From Simkania sp. (GTDB taxonomy: Bacteria > Chlamydiota > Chlamydiia > Chlamydiales > Rhabdochlamydiaceae): a stretch of DNA of 56,554 bases. Below, one piece after another: positions 20,385-30,293 of this stretch (position 1 is the first letter of the stretch; each line of letters opens with the position of its first letter). Under the pieces are notes generated by a model. That model was not told the origin of the DNA, did not search any database, and worked only from the letters and a program-made list of their open reading frames with translations. Both the position numbers and the translations under genes were made by a program. The DNA lies in assembly GCA_018333475.1 (NCBI GenBank), contig JAGXTH010000045.1, positions 1-56,554 of the forward strand, written 5' to 3'.

Positions 20385-20547
20385 TACCAAACGCAACAAA
20401 TAATTTCATATTTGAGCTGCGTCAAAGCGCCGAAAATCGGCGATCGTAAACGGCATTGTATTGCATTAATACTATGCTGTTTATGATCGTCAATTTGTCG
20501 ACAGCTTTCACGCAGCTCAAATATGAAATTATTTATTGCGTTTGGTA
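20385..20547. repeat. Palindromic repeat family A, copy in reverse orientation
   Basis: A complete 163-bp unit flanked on both sides by TAA, oriented opposite to the 4004, 14798 and 38790 copies. It lies 59 bp upstream of the start of the 18878-20326 gene. It could therefore sit in that gene's promoter or leader region and may affect its expression; this is inference from position. Confidence 0.92.
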
Positions 20548-20731
20548 TAAGCAGAAGAAGGATGTAATTCTTTCGAAAGAGGAGAATCATGTGGAGGCCT
20601 TATAGAGTGGACTACAAAAAGAATAGGATTTTTAGTAGTTGCTGAAACATGGCAAGGTTTCTTAGGTTCTTTCTAGAAATGGGGGCTGGTTTAGAGGGCA
20701 GTCTCCTGCCCTCCATAAGAGTTCTTAGTAT

Positions 20732-22780
20732 TTATATAAGATAAGAGTTACTTGTGGCACCGTCGTCATTTTCTTCTAGGGGAAGAACGATGAGCTCCAT
20801 GGCTTCGGAGGACTTAGCGCGTTCTCTTCGAGACATAGATAGCGATGATATTCCCCCTGGTGGGATCTCAGATGAGGCGAGTCCTTTTCGAGCAACTGAT
20901 GAATCTATTACAGACTGTATTGAGGTCTCGAATTTAAACATCTCATCATCAGAATCAGAGCCTTCTTGGTACATAGGATTTCCATCTGCAAACTTTGAAG
21001 AGGGTAATGACATCCTCCTCAGGCCAGCTAATGAAGGCGCTGCAGACCTTATTGATGAGACCTGGTGTTCGACATCGGAATCAGAGGGCTTCGTAGGGAT
21101 AGCATCACGGGCTCCAAATTTTAAGGAAAGTGCCCCGACAGCCGGTTGATGAGTGGAATCGATGGGATTAGCAGGTGGTGGTAGGTCATCGAGATTGGAT
21201 GATGATTGCCCCATCGTGCTTAGGTGTTGCCTTGGGAGTGGACTTTCGCTGATTGAAGATTGTGCAGTAGCTGGTGCCATGTATCCACCACCTGAATTCC
21301 TAGACATAAGACGGTGCACAGGCATCGTATGTCGATATGGGTCACTGCCACTTGAATTTTGTACAGGTGCCTCTTCTGAGAAGGAAGGGTAGCCTAATCT
21401 GGGGTCTCCTGTGGTTGCTGGCCATATCGATGTTTTTGCTGGTTGTCTAGATGAGGCAGTAGCAACTCTAGAGAGCACAGATGAATAAGCTGGTACCGGG
21501 GGTTGGGAGCCATTAAAAGAAGGGTGCTGTGGCCATATATGTGTTATTGCGTCTGGAGGGGAGGTAGGTTGTTGTTCGGATGGATCAGCAGAGGTTCCTA
21601 GTGATCTAGCATTTTCTAGGGGTGCTTGGCTAAGACCTATCATAGGGAAACGATAGGACTCTTCTTCCCCAGAGCAGTCGGTTTCTGCATGGTTAAAGCT
21701 CCCCTGATGAGCTACTAGATCTTGTAGAACTTTCACAAGAGGTTCTCTATCTGCAAAATGGTCTCTTCCATAGGATTCAGCGGTATCTTCATCTTGATTA
21801 GCATTTTTTCCTAGTTGTCGATAGAGTTGGAGTTTGAAGTCTCGAGATACGACGGTATTGAATAGATCTTGCAATTTCTTAGATCTGCTTGTTTTGTCTT
21901 TATCTGTCGTAACGATAGTTTGAACTTCCTGCAACAGGAGGTTTAATAATCTTGCAGAAGGAGTCGCTGAGGGATCATCCACCTGAATTTGAATAGAACG
22001 AACAATCTCCTCTAATCGTTCGAGATCGTCAACGACATGTTTTTTTCCATATTCTTGAGGATCTTTCACTGGAATTGGTTGATCTGTCATATAGATCTGA
22101 CGGTAAATATTGGCTCGAACTTCTTTTTCTAAAGCGGCTACAGTATTAGTGATGAGTTTTTTCCCATTGGCACCGTCTTGAGATGCGGGGGTAAAAATTT
22201 CAAAGAAGGTATCTAATCCTCTAGATAGTCGTACTCGGTTTTCCTCAGCTATGCGAGAGTCGATCTCTTCGATTTCTTGTAGTAAAGATGTGAGTAATGG
22301 CATAGACATTGAAGGATTTTTATCGACTAGTGCTGTTACTCGTTTTTTTAGCTGTACATCACCAATACGTTCAGCATCGTCATCGTCATCGTCTTGACTT
22401 TGACCGAGAATTTGTGTTGCCAGATCATGCAATCTAAAGGTTTCTGGTAGTTGTATGGTTACTCGGTCTCCTAGAGTCAGCACCCCTTCTTCTAATGCAG
22501 ATATTTCGGTAGTCGCACGTTGTTTTAAGGTTTTAGATTCTATGACAACGCGTCTAGAAAGGTTTTGCAGGTCTGCGAGTTGTCTGGCTAGATCTTCTTG
22601 AGAAGAGGTTGCTTCTTGAAGGCTCTCTTGAAGGCTCTCTTGAAGGCTCTCTGTAGTGCTAGTAATGTACCATCCGATAGAAGAGGCTGTGTCCTCTAGC
22701 ATATCTAGTTGATTTTGCTGAGATTTTAGAGCGTGGGAGACGCTGTCGATGCCTGCAAAAAGGTCAGATGGGGTAGACAT
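20732..22780 (-). CDS. Orphan repeat-module protein 3 (two YGrxHF modules, disordered C-terminus)
   Basis: A 682-residue protein. The N-terminal 130 residues are coiled-coil-like and include an imperfect SLQE tetrapeptide repeat (12-bp tandem units near 22620-22655). An Asp run lies near residue 131. Modules sit at about 162-264 (DPQEYGKKHVVDDLERL) and 278-358 (AESYGRDHFADREPLVK). Residues 370-682 are rich in Ser, Pro, Gln and Gly with little predicted structure, a composition common in secreted chlamydial proteins. GAGGT lies before ATG 22780. No signal peptide or membrane segment is seen. It shares modules with the genes at 18878 and 15002, all on the same strand. Confidence 0.75.
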   Translation of the reverse strand: MSTPSDLFAGIDSVSHALKSQQNQLDMLEDTASSIGWYITSTTESLQESLQESLQEATSSQEDLARQLADLQNLSRRVVIESKTLKQRATTEISALEEGVLTLGDRVTIQLPETFRLHDLATQILGQSQDDDDDDAERIGDVQLKKRVTALVDKNPSMSMPLLTSLLQEIEEIDSRIAEENRVRLSRGLDTFFEIFTPASQDGANGKKLITNTVAALEKEVRANIYRQIYMTDQPIPVKDPQEYGKKHVVDDLERLEEIVRSIQIQVDDPSATPSARLLNLLLQEVQTIVTTDKDKTSRSKKLQDLFNTVVSRDFKLQLYRQLGKNANQDEDTAESYGRDHFADREPLVKVLQDLVAHQGSFNHAETDCSGEEESYRFPMIGLSQAPLENARSLGTSADPSEQQPTSPPDAITHIWPQHPSFNGSQPPVPAYSSVLSRVATASSRQPAKTSIWPATTGDPRLGYPSFSEEAPVQNSSGSDPYRHTMPVHRLMSRNSGGGYMAPATAQSSISESPLPRQHLSTMGQSSSNLDDLPPPANPIDSTHQPAVGALSLKFGARDAIPTKPSDSDVEHQVSSIRSAAPSLAGLRRMSLPSSKFADGNPMYQEGSDSDDEMFKFETSIQSVIDSSVARKGLASSEIPPGGISSLSMSRRERAKSSEAMELIVLPLEENDDGATSNSYLI

Positions 22781-22960
22781 TGATTACCTCGATGGTTGGT
22801 TTTGTTTTACACAATAAAAAAAACGTTTCAGTAGTTATATGGCAATGGATTGTTAGTGACAACGTGAAAATGTATATAATTTTTTATTTAATTATGAGTG
22901 GTGAGGTACTGGAACTCAAAGGATAGGAGAGCCTGGGGATATAAAGGTGGAGTAAAGAAG

Positions 22961-23032
22961 AGCGTGGGAAGTATGGTTAGGGACTGTGAAATAATAAAGT
23001 AAATCATTTCACAGTCCCTTAGCTTCCCACGT
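22961..23032 (-). terminator. Long hairpin downstream of pnp
   Basis: The arms 22961-22992 and 23005-23032 pair over about 28 bp with a small bulge, around an AT-rich loop. It starts about 10 bp after the pnp stop codon on the minus strand. It probably terminates or stabilises the 3' end of the rpsO-pnp transcript. Confidence 0.7.
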
Positions 23033-23041
23033 TCTTGGGAT

Positions 23042-25162
23042 TTACGTTCTCTCTGCGTGTTCTTTTTTTACGTTAGGCAAGAGAATTTTATGACTTAGTT
23101 TCACTTGTCCGCGATCATTAATATCGATCACTTTCACCTCTAGCAAGTCTCCTTCTTTAAAATGATCGGAGACATTGTTGATGCGTGAGTGCGATAACTC
23201 GGAGATATGGCATAACCCTTCCTTACCACCAGGCAATTCAACAAAACAACCGAAAGCGACAATCGATGTAATCCTACCTTTATAAACTTTTCCAAGTTCT
23301 ACTTCAGCTGTAAGATTGAGAATAATCGCTTTGGCTCTTGCCATGGACTCCCCATTCGTAGAGGCTATACTGACAAGACCACTGTCATTGATGTCGATCT
23401 GAGCGCCGGTCTCTTCGATGATTGCGCGGATTTGTTTGCCTCCAGGACCAATCACAGTGCCAATTTTACTTGGTTTAATCTGGATCGTCTCGATACGAGG
23501 TGCGTATTGAGAGAGGTCGTTTTTCGAATGAGGACATACTTCAAGCATTTTATTGAGAATGTGGATTCTTCCCTGCTTAGCTTGAGCTAGTGCTACCTTC
23601 ATAATTTGTAAGGTGATGCCCTCTACCTTAATATCGAGTTGAAAGGCTGTAATGCCTTGCATGTCACCTGTGACTTTGAAATCCATATCGCCAAGTGCAT
23701 CCTCAGCACCGAGAATGTCGGAGAGAATTGCAAAATGTCCCTCTTCAAGGATTAGCCCCATAGCAATTCCAGAAACAGGTCGTTTAATAGGCACTCCGGC
23801 ATCCATCATGGCAAGACACCCGCCACACACCGAAGCCATAGAGGAAGATCCATTGGATTCAAGGATGTTCGATTCTAGGCGGATGGTATAAGGGAAATGT
23901 TCTTGGGAAGGTAACATCATATTCAGAGCGCGTTCAGCCAATTTTCCGTGGCCTATTTCTCTTCGTCCTGGAGCTCCAACACGTCCTACTTCACCTACAG
24001 AGAAAGGAGGGAAGGAATATTGAAGATAAAAGCGAGATGTCCAATCGCCATTAAGATCTTCGTAGCGTTGACCCATGGTTTCCCCGCCTAAAGTACAGAC
24101 CGCAAGGGATTGAGTTTCTCCGCGGGTAAAAAGAGCGCTACCATGAGTGCGGGGTAGAGGGGACATTTCTACATCGATGGGGCGGATTTGATCAGAGGTG
24201 CGGCCATCTAAACGGCGGTTTTCCTTTAAGATCATAGCCCGCATGCAATCGGATTGGATTTTTTTATAGGCTGTCATCACGTCTAGCTTATTAAATCTAG
24301 GCTCTTCTCCCTCAGGGAAGAAGTGTTTGAGCATCATTTCAGTGATGTCATTGGTAGCTTGTTCTCTTTTTAGCTTTTCTTGAACGCGGAGCGCTATATC
24401 GAGTTTATCGTGGGTGAGTGTTCTGATCTCCTCAATCAGTTCCTGCGTAGGAAGTCGGAGCTCTACGTCCATTTTAGGTTTGCCTACTTCTTGCTGCCAA
24501 TCCGAGAGTTGGTCACAGATAGTACGAATAGCGACATGACCTTCTTCAATAGCAGAAAGGATTTGTTCTTCCGTTAAGAAGTCACAATACCCTTCGATCA
24601 TGAGGATGGCATCGTGGGTTCCGGCAAGAAGGAGGTCGAGCTTTGATTTTTTTTGTTCTTCAATGGTGGGATTAATAATAAACTGATCTGCAATATAACC
24701 GACCCGAACCGCTGCAATCGGCTTAATCAAAGGAATGTCAGAGATCACAAGAGCGGCAGAGGCTGCGCAAACAGCAAGAGGTTCTGGGGAGTGAATGCCA
24801 TCATAAGACATGACATAGGCGAGGATTTGCACCTCATTAAAAAAACCATCCTGAAACATGGGACGTAAGGGACGGTCGATCAGTCGGCAGGTTAAAATTT
24901 CTCTTTCTGCTGGACGTCCTTCACGTTTAATAAACCCACCTAACGTTTTACCAGCGGCAGAAAATTTTTCTTGGTAATCGATACGAAGGGGGAAGAAATC
25001 GGCATTGTCTGCTGCTTTAGCTGCTGCGCAGGCTGTAGCAAGCACCATTGTTTCTCCGGAACGGACCATAACAGAACCGTTAGCCTGTCTAGCCATTTTA
25101 CCAGTTTCAAAGACAATTTCCCGACCTGCTACAGAGATGGTCAGCGTTTTTCGTTTAAACAT
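23042..25162 (-). CDS. pnp: Polynucleotide phosphorylase
   Basis: A 3'-5' exoribonuclease that phosphorolyses RNA. The 706-residue protein has two RNase PH domains (the second with FFLQYSFPPFSVGEVGR-type core near residue 385 and SDILGAEDALGDMDFKV near 480), a KH domain (IGTVIGPGGKQIRAI near 570) and a C-terminal S1 domain (FGCFVELPGGKEGLCHISEL near 650). The frame is open to 25288, but the start at 25162 is chosen because TTTAGGAG lies 6 bp upstream and the family begins there. The rpsO-pnp pairing is conserved widely and in Chlamydia (CT843-CT842). Confidence 0.97.
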   Translation of the reverse strand: MFKRKTLTISVAGREIVFETGKMARQANGSVMVRSGETMVLATACAAAKAADNADFFPLRIDYQEKFSAAGKTLGGFIKREGRPAEREILTCRLIDRPLRPMFQDGFFNEVQILAYVMSYDGIHSPEPLAVCAASAALVISDIPLIKPIAAVRVGYIADQFIINPTIEEQKKSKLDLLLAGTHDAILMIEGYCDFLTEEQILSAIEEGHVAIRTICDQLSDWQQEVGKPKMDVELRLPTQELIEEIRTLTHDKLDIALRVQEKLKREQATNDITEMMLKHFFPEGEEPRFNKLDVMTAYKKIQSDCMRAMILKENRRLDGRTSDQIRPIDVEMSPLPRTHGSALFTRGETQSLAVCTLGGETMGQRYEDLNGDWTSRFYLQYSFPPFSVGEVGRVGAPGRREIGHGKLAERALNMMLPSQEHFPYTIRLESNILESNGSSSMASVCGGCLAMMDAGVPIKRPVSGIAMGLILEEGHFAILSDILGAEDALGDMDFKVTGDMQGITAFQLDIKVEGITLQIMKVALAQAKQGRIHILNKMLEVCPHSKNDLSQYAPRIETIQIKPSKIGTVIGPGGKQIRAIIEETGAQIDINDSGLVSIASTNGESMARAKAIILNLTAEVELGKVYKGRITSIVAFGCFVELPGGKEGLCHISELSHSRINNVSDHFKEGDLLEVKVIDINDRGQVKLSHKILLPNVKKEHAERT

Positions 25163-25370
25163 AATTCTCCTAAAAATATTCATTGGAAGTCGATCGGGAA
25201 GGATGAATTGACCATTGCCAAAGGCAAAATATATATTTACCTTGGGGAGTGGACATTCCATCCTCCCAAATTTCAGATAACAGCCCAAACACTAGGCTCT
25301 ACAAGAGCGTAGTGAACAGTTATCTAGACGTGGGCAATATAGCAAGAAAGTTTCTTAAAATGGAATCAAC

Positions 25371-25398
25371 AAAAAAGCCGCCCTAAAGAGGCGGCTTT
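25371..25398 (-). terminator. Rho-independent terminator after rpsO
   Basis: A 9-bp GC-rich stem (AAAGCCGCC at 25374-25382 with GGCGGCTTT at 25390-25398) is followed on the minus strand by a T run. It lies 25 bp past the rpsO stop, between rpsO and pnp, so pnp may need its own promoter or read-through. Confidence 0.85.
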
Positions 25399-25422
25399 AC
25401 AACAAGGAAAGCGTAAAAAAGC

Positions 25423-25692
25423 TTACTTGCGAAGATTCAACCGAGTAATCAAACTCTGGTAGCGTTTAGTATCAGTTGAATTGAGATAATCGAGCAGTTT
25501 ACGGCGTTGCCCAACGAGCTTAAGTAACGCTAAACGAGAACTATGGTCTTTCGGCGCAAGTTTAAGATGTTCTGTTAGTTCAGCAATCCGCTCTGTTAGG
25601 ATAGCGATTTGCACATCTGCGGAACCGGTATCCTTTTCATGGAGCTGAAACTTCTTTGTAATTTCTTCTTTGGTACCTTTATCTAGAGACAT
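25423..25692 (-). CDS. rpsO: 30S ribosomal protein S15
   Basis: An 89-residue small-subunit protein that binds the central domain of 16S rRNA. Conserved elements include [20 protein letters not shown] near residue 22 and the C-terminal [13 protein letters not shown] 25692 has AGGGAGA upstream. It sits upstream of pnp in the usual order. S15 regulates its own mRNA in several bacteria; no operator is claimed here. Confidence 0.98.
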   Translation of the reverse strand: MSLDKGTKEEITKKFQLHEKDTGSADVQIAILTERIAELTEHLKLAPKDHSSRLALLKLVGQRRKLLDYLNSTDTKRYQSLITRLNLRK

Positions 25693-25849
25693 TTAGGCTA
25701 TCTCCCTTGAGAATTGAGAGTTTTAAATCTGACACTGTTCAGTTAAGCCTCATTATAGCGGAAGAAGGTCATCCATTCAATCAGAATCCTCGTCTTGAGT
25801 TTAGCGTAAGCTTCTGGTAGAGTGCCTGTAGGTAAAGAGAAATCATTTT

Positions 25850-26311
25850 ATGAATCAATCAAAATTTAAACAATTAGACGATTTATTTCAGTTAATTATT
25901 TCTGATATAAAAAAAGATATTAAATCAGAATTAGTTAAATTTGATCGAAAACTTTTTCAAAAGATATTTAGTCAATCGTATGTAGCTAAATTGTCTTCAA
26001 AAGAGTTGGCCGATCTTCTCCATCCAGAAATTCAGACGGGTAACCCCGCATTGGAGGACTGGATGATAGAGCGTTGGGTGTATAGACACGCCGAGATTTA
26101 CCAGTTTTTTGTGGAGCGCTTGAGTGTCATTCATCCTGATTTTGAAACAATTAAGGAGATAGAGAAAGAGCACGCAACCAAGATGGTGGATGAGGCGATC
26201 CGTCGATTTGGTGCTCTAAAAACCTATCTTTTCAGCATTTTAAATGGGGTGGCTTTTACACCAGCAACACTCCAAGAACTTGCTCTCTTGGCTAAAGATG
26301 ACCGACAATGA
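25850..26311 (+). CDS. Conserved-looking hypothetical protein upstream of tadA
   Basis: A 153-residue, mainly helical protein that I do not recognise. It has an N-terminal charged helix (Lys/Asp rich), a Trp-containing middle (EDWMIERWVYRH near residue 67) and no signal peptide or membrane segment. It overlaps the start of tadA by 14 bp, so it is translated together with the deaminase and the small gene after it. The overlap and good coding character argue that it is real. No function is offered. Confidence 0.7.
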   Translation: MNQSKFKQLDDLFQLIISDIKKDIKSELVKFDRKLFQKIFSQSYVAKLSSKELADLLHPEIQTGNPALEDWMIERWVYRHAEIYQFFVERLSVIHPDFETIKEIEKEHATKMVDEAIRRFGALKTYLFSILNGVAFTPATLQELALLAKDDRQ

Positions 26312-26771
26312 GGCTATGCAATTAGCTCTTGAGCAAGCTAGGGCTGCCTATAGAGAAGGGGAAGTGCCGATCGGAGCGGTGATTGTTTGTAATGATAGGG
26401 TAATAGCAGAAGCGCATAATGAAGTAGAAAAACAGCAGGACGCGTCGGCGCATGCTGAGCTTCTTTGCCTACAGAGGGCTGCCCGCGTATTGGGAAATTG
26501 GCGTCTTTGTGAGGCGACCCTTTATAGCACACTTGAGCCTTGTGCAATGTGCGCTGGAGCTATCATTCTTTACCGTCTTAAGCGAATAGTTTGGGGCGCG
26601 CGAGATGTGCGTCAGGGTGCTCACGGCAGTTGGGTAGATTTGACCCTTTTTCCTCACCCTATCCATCGAGTTGTTGTGCAAGATGGCCTCTTAGAGGAGG
26701 AATCTAGATTGTTGATGCAGAGTTTTTTTAGAGAAAGGAGGGAGCATGCAAAACATAGAACGCATGTTTGA
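26298..26771 (+). CDS. tadA: tRNA-specific adenosine deaminase
   Basis: Converts A34 to inosine in tRNA-Arg. The zinc-dependent deaminase motifs are present: HAELLCLQ (His and catalytic Glu) near residue 53 and the PCAMCAGAI cluster near 83. The 157-residue length is typical. The frame is open upstream to 26244, but ATG 26298 is preferred because the protein then begins as the family does (MTDNEAMQLALEQA). Chlamydia places this gene (yfhC, CT844) beside rpsO and pnp. Confidence 0.94.
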   Translation: MTDNEAMQLALEQARAAYREGEVPIGAVIVCNDRVIAEAHNEVEKQQDASAHAELLCLQRAARVLGNWRLCEATLYSTLEPCAMCAGAIILYRLKRIVWGARDVRQGAHGSWVDLTLFPHPIHRVVVQDGLLEEESRLLMQSFFRERREHAKHRTHV

Positions 26772-26970
26772 CGAAATGGTAGATCAGCAAAAAACAAAAT
26801 TGGTAGCTGTTGCTAGCGAGATTATGCCGAATTTAACGGAAGACGATTTGCTGCAGCCTAATGATTTTCCTTTGCTGGAGAATCACCCTTACTTTCGTTA
26901 TGAAGAAGGGCTTTTAGCTGGGATTCTTGCGGCTCGCATGGCCTTTCTAGCTTCAAGGGAAGACGTATAA
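26746..26970 (+). CDS. Small conserved hypothetical protein following tadA
   Basis: A 74-residue protein with a strong GGAGGGAGC ribosome-binding site just before ATG 26746, overlapping the end of tadA by 26 bp. It has an acidic N-terminal half and a hydrophobic C-terminal helix (GLLAGILAARMAFLAS). Its position matches the small hypothetical gene CT845 after tadA in Chlamydia as I recall it; homology was not tested. The function is unknown. Confidence 0.75.
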   Translation: MQNIERMFDEMVDQQKTKLVAVASEIMPNLTEDDLLQPNDFPLLENHPYFRYEEGLLAGILAARMAFLASREDV

Positions 26971-27017
26971 ATAGGGCGTCTGTAAGATGGTGAAATCTAG
27001 TTAGATGAGGAAGAAGT

Positions 27018-27896
27018 ATGCAATGGTCTCATTGTGCGCTCACGGTGTTGGTTATTGCAGTATGGGGTTTTAATTTTGTCGTCATCAAAGTGGGTCTTGA
27101 AGAGATTCCCCCACTGCTTCTGGTGTTTTCTCGATTTTTCTTAATAAGCATTCCCGCTGTTTTTTTTGTTAAAAGACCTGCTGTGCCCTTCAAAATGATT
27201 GTGGGGTACGGGCTGATCATGTTTGCTTTGCAGTTTTCTCTGCTGTTTCTTGGAATGTATGCTGGGGTTTCTCCTGGGTTAGCATCGTTGCTCATGCAAA
27301 CACAGGTGTTTTTTACCGTATTATTAGCCATGATGTTTTTTGGAGAAACATGGCACCTATGGCAAATCATAGGTGGGCTAGTAGCCTTTTCTGGTATCGC
27401 TCTTGTCTCTATGAATTTGGGTGGTGGGCTTACGTTATTGGGTTTTTTTCTAGTGATCGCATCAGCCGTATGTTGGAGTGTAGGCAACGTGATTTCTAAA
27501 AAAATAGGAAAAGTGAATACAGTCCCATTAGTGATATGGAGTAGTCTTGTTGCATGGCCGCCCCTTCTCATGATTTCTCTTATGGTAGAGGGGGGTGATA
27601 AAGTTCTTTACGCATTGCAACATCTTACATGGGTATCTGGTGGTGCGGTTCTTTACATTACTTATTTATCTACATTGTTTGGGTATGGTGTTTGGAGTTG
27701 GTTGCTCCACCACCACCCTCTAGGAGCCGTTGCCCCGTTTACTCTTTTAGTGCCTGTATTTGGAATTTTAAGCTCCGTCTTAGTTCTAGGAGAGCCGTTG
27801 CAGTCATGGAAGATAGTTGCGGCATTACTAGTGATCATTGGACTTTGCATTAATATGCTGGGGCCTAGAGTGTTTATTGGAAAAATAAAAAAATAG
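27018..27896 (+). CDS. EamA/DMT-family inner membrane transporter
   Basis: A 292-residue protein with about ten hydrophobic segments arranged as two EamA repeats. Family features include AVWGFNFVVIKVGLEEIPPL at the N-terminus and GETWHLWQIIGGLVAFSGIA at the end of the first repeat; the second repeat ends VLGEPLQSWKIVAALLVIIG. DMT permeases export or exchange metabolites such as amino acids, and chlamydiae also use one for S-adenosylmethionine. The substrate here is not predictable. GAGGAAG lies before ATG 27018. It is separate from the tadA cluster by 48 bp. Confidence 0.9.
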   Translation: MQWSHCALTVLVIAVWGFNFVVIKVGLEEIPPLLLVFSRFFLISIPAVFFVKRPAVPFKMIVGYGLIMFALQFSLLFLGMYAGVSPGLASLLMQTQVFFTVLLAMMFFGETWHLWQIIGGLVAFSGIALVSMNLGGGLTLLGFFLVIASAVCWSVGNVISKKIGKVNTVPLVIWSSLVAWPPLLMISLMVEGGDKVLYALQHLTWVSGGAVLYITYLSTLFGYGVWSWLLHHHPLGAVAPFTLLVPVFGILSSVLVLGEPLQSWKIVAALLVIIGLCINMLGPRVFIGKIKK

Positions 27897-27998
27897 ATTG
27901 CACTGTTGCTCTAGGAGCTGCTGTTCAAGGGGAAAGATGTTGTCTTTTAAGGCATTTTAAGGTTTATTTATTGCTTCTATTCAATCTGGGAGATTTTT

Positions 27999-28322
27999 AT
28001 GAAAAAACAAGGCCATCCCCTTTACCAGGATGTATTATTTGTGGACTCCTCAACAGGGGACGAGTTCGTTATAGGTAGTACTCTCCAGCCTAAAGAGCGC
28101 AGAGTGTACAACGGGAAAGAATATCCTTTATGCCGTTTACCTATTTCTTCTTTTTCGCACCCATTCTTCAATAAGTCGAAGAACCAGTTTATCGATGCGG
28201 AAGGTAGAGTAGATCGCTTCACTAAGCGTTATGCAGCTAAGCGTCAGGAACAGGCCGCTTCACTTGTTGCTCAGCAAGAAGCGGACGAAGCTGCGAAAAA
28301 AGCTAAGAAAAAGAAGAAGTAA
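27999..28322 (+). CDS. rpmE: 50S ribosomal protein L31
   Basis: A 107-residue large-subunit protein. The body matches L31 of the zinc-lacking type ([18 protein letters not shown] near residue 6, [20 protein letters not shown] near 53). The C-terminal 25 residues are a Lys/Ala-rich extension, as in chlamydial L31. GGGAG lies before ATG 27999. It opens a long same-strand cluster whose order (L31, prfA, prmC, ffh, rpsP, trmD, rplS, rnhB) equals that of Chlamydia CT022-CT029. Confidence 0.95.
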   Translation: MKKQGHPLYQDVLFVDSSTGDEFVIGSTLQPKERRVYNGKEYPLCRLPISSFSHPFFNKSKNQFIDAEGRVDRFTKRYAAKRQEQAASLVAQQEADEAAKKAKKKKK

Positions 28323-28331
28323 TCCTATTCT

Positions 28332-29411
28332 ATGGATGAACAGGTCCGCAAGTTGCTCGAAAGACTAGAGAAAGTCGAAGCGCTGCTATCGCAAGATCAA
28401 GTGCTGGCGGACCAAAAGCAGTTTCGTGCTCTAGCCCAAGAGCATGCCTATCTCGTGGAAATTAAAGAGACTTGGCAAGGTTACCAATCTATTCAGCATC
28501 AACTGAGCGAAAATCAGGAACTTCTTAAACAAGAAGTGGATCCTGCTTTCTTAAGTGTTGTACGCGAAGAAATTACTCAATTAGAAAGCGCTCTGATTAA
28601 AACGCGGGGAGCAATGGAAAATCTCCTTGTTCCGCCAGATCCTCGAGATAGTCGTAATATTATTTTGGAAGTGCGTGCGGGCACAGGTGGTGATGAAGCT
28701 GCTCTTTTTGTTGGTGACTGTGTCAGAATGTACAAGTGTTATGCGGATCAAAAGGGATGGAAGTACGAACTCCTTTCGTGTACTCCTTCTGAGATAGGGG
28801 GATTTAAGGAATACATTATGGTCCTTTCTGGACACAATGTATTTCGTTTGATGCAGTATGAAGCCGGTACCCATCGGGTGCAGCGTGTGCCAACTACAGA
28901 AGCGCAGGGGCGGGTCCATACCTCGGCTGTTACGGTGGCTGTTTTACTAGAGCCTAGTGAAGAAGAAAAAGTGGTTCTCGATGAAAGAGAGCTGAAAATT
29001 GATACATATCGCGCTTCTGGAGCTGGGGGACAGCATGTCAATACGACGGATTCTGCTGTTCGAATCACTCACATGCCTACCGGTACAGTGGTTTATTGCC
29101 AAGAAGAACGCAGTCAGCACAAAAATAAAGACAAGGCGATGCGACTGCTGAGCGCTAAGTTAGCCGAAGAGAAATCGAGAAAAGCTGCTGAAGAGATGTC
29201 ATCTCTAAGATCGCAACAAGTAGGTTCGGGTGATCGCTCTGAGCGTATTAGGACATACAATTTCCCCCAAAATCGCCTGACAGACCATCGAATCAATCTT
29301 ACCCTATACAAGCTCGATCATGTTATGGAAGGGGATCTCGATGAGATTACAGAAAGTCTTGTAAAATATTTCCATGAGGAACGGCTTTCTAATGCGGCCA
29401 TTGGGATATGA
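28332..29411 (+). CDS. prfA: Peptide chain release factor 1
   Basis: Recognises UAA and UAG and releases the peptide. The 359-residue length is normal. The codon-recognition tripeptide of RF1 (P-x-T) is PTT within [19 protein letters not shown]. The catalytic GGQ lies in [19 protein letters not shown] near residue 232. It begins 9 bp after rpmE and overlaps prmC by 4 bp; PrmC methylates this GGQ glutamine, so the pair is functionally coupled. Confidence 0.98.
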   Translation: MDEQVRKLLERLEKVEALLSQDQVLADQKQFRALAQEHAYLVEIKETWQGYQSIQHQLSENQELLKQEVDPAFLSVVREEITQLESALIKTRGAMENLLVPPDPRDSRNIILEVRAGTGGDEAALFVGDCVRMYKCYADQKGWKYELLSCTPSEIGGFKEYIMVLSGHNVFRLMQYEAGTHRVQRVPTTEAQGRVHTSAVTVAVLLEPSEEEKVVLDERELKIDTYRASGAGGQHVNTTDSAVRITHMPTGTVVYCQEERSQHKNKDKAMRLLSAKLAEEKSRKAAEEMSSLRSQQVGSGDRSERIRTYNFPQNRLTDHRINLTLYKLDHVMEGDLDEITESLVKYFHEERLSNAAIGI

Positions 29412-30250
29412 AGACTATCGGTGAAGTATTGACGTTGGCAGCTCAACACCTTGAGAAAAAAGGGATTGAAAGGCCGCGTCGTGAAGTGGAGGATCTGTTA
29501 GCTCACGTCTTAGGCTGTAAGCGACTGGATCTCTACTTGCGATTTGATCGACCTCTTGATGAGAAGGAACTAGAAGCCTTACGTGTTCTTACCAAGCGTC
29601 GAGCAAGAGGTGAGCCGATCCAGTATATATTGGGTGAGGTGGAATTTTATGGTGCTAGGATTTCTGTATCCAGTGCTGTATTGATTCCTCGGCCTGAAAC
29701 TGAAATCCTAGCTTCTAAACTGGCGGATGTGATCGATGCACAGCAATCGTTAGAGCTTTGGGATGTATGTTGTGGGGCAGGGTGTTTAGGTATATCACTT
29801 AAGAAAAAATTTCCAAGTCTTGATGTTTTTTTAAGCGATCTTTCCAAAGAAGCTTTACAAGTAGCTAGGGATAATGCCCAAAACAATGGGATAGAAGTAA
29901 ATTTTTTAGAGGGTGATTTTTTAGCTCCTTTTAAAGGCCGAAAAGCAAATATTATACTTTGCAATCCCCCATACATATCAAAAAAAGAATACGACGCTTT
30001 AGATTTTTCGGTAAAAGAATATGAGCCCAAACTAGCTTTAGTTGGGGGGGAGGATGGTCTGACGTTTTATCGTAGACTTTCCGATGAGGTTTTAGAGTAT
30101 TTACATCCCGGAGGCCGATTATATTTGGAGATCGGTCATGCCCAGGGAGAGGCCATCATGCAGCTTTTTCCTCAAAAGGAATGGAAAAAGAAGATGCTTG
30201 AGAAGGATTGGGCAGGGAAAGACAGGTTTTTTTTCCTTGAAACCGAATGA
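29408..30250 (+). CDS. prmC: Release factor glutamine methyltransferase
   Basis: N5-methylates the glutamine of the GGQ motif in RF1 and RF2. The 280-residue protein has the N-terminal RF-binding helical domain and the SAM-dependent methyltransferase domain with [13 protein letters not shown] near residue 117 (SAM loop) and the catalytic NPPY motif ([10 protein letters not shown]) near 185. Family motif PRPETEIL lies near 92. It overlaps prfA by ATGA. Confidence 0.97.
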   Translation: MKTIGEVLTLAAQHLEKKGIERPRREVEDLLAHVLGCKRLDLYLRFDRPLDEKELEALRVLTKRRARGEPIQYILGEVEFYGARISVSSAVLIPRPETEILASKLADVIDAQQSLELWDVCCGAGCLGISLKKKFPSLDVFLSDLSKEALQVARDNAQNNGIEVNFLEGDFLAPFKGRKANIILCNPPYISKKEYDALDFSVKEYEPKLALVGGEDGLTFYRRLSDEVLEYLHPGGRLYLEIGHAQGEAIMQLFPQKEWKKKMLEKDWAGKDRFFFLETE

Positions 30251-30293
30251 TTTTCTCAGGTAATCTGTAACCGTTTTTTTATCTATCAATATC

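Noticed and set aside
25162-25288. Longer pnp with 42 extra N-terminal residues
   Set aside because: The extension has no family similarity and the AGGAG site lies before ATG 25162.
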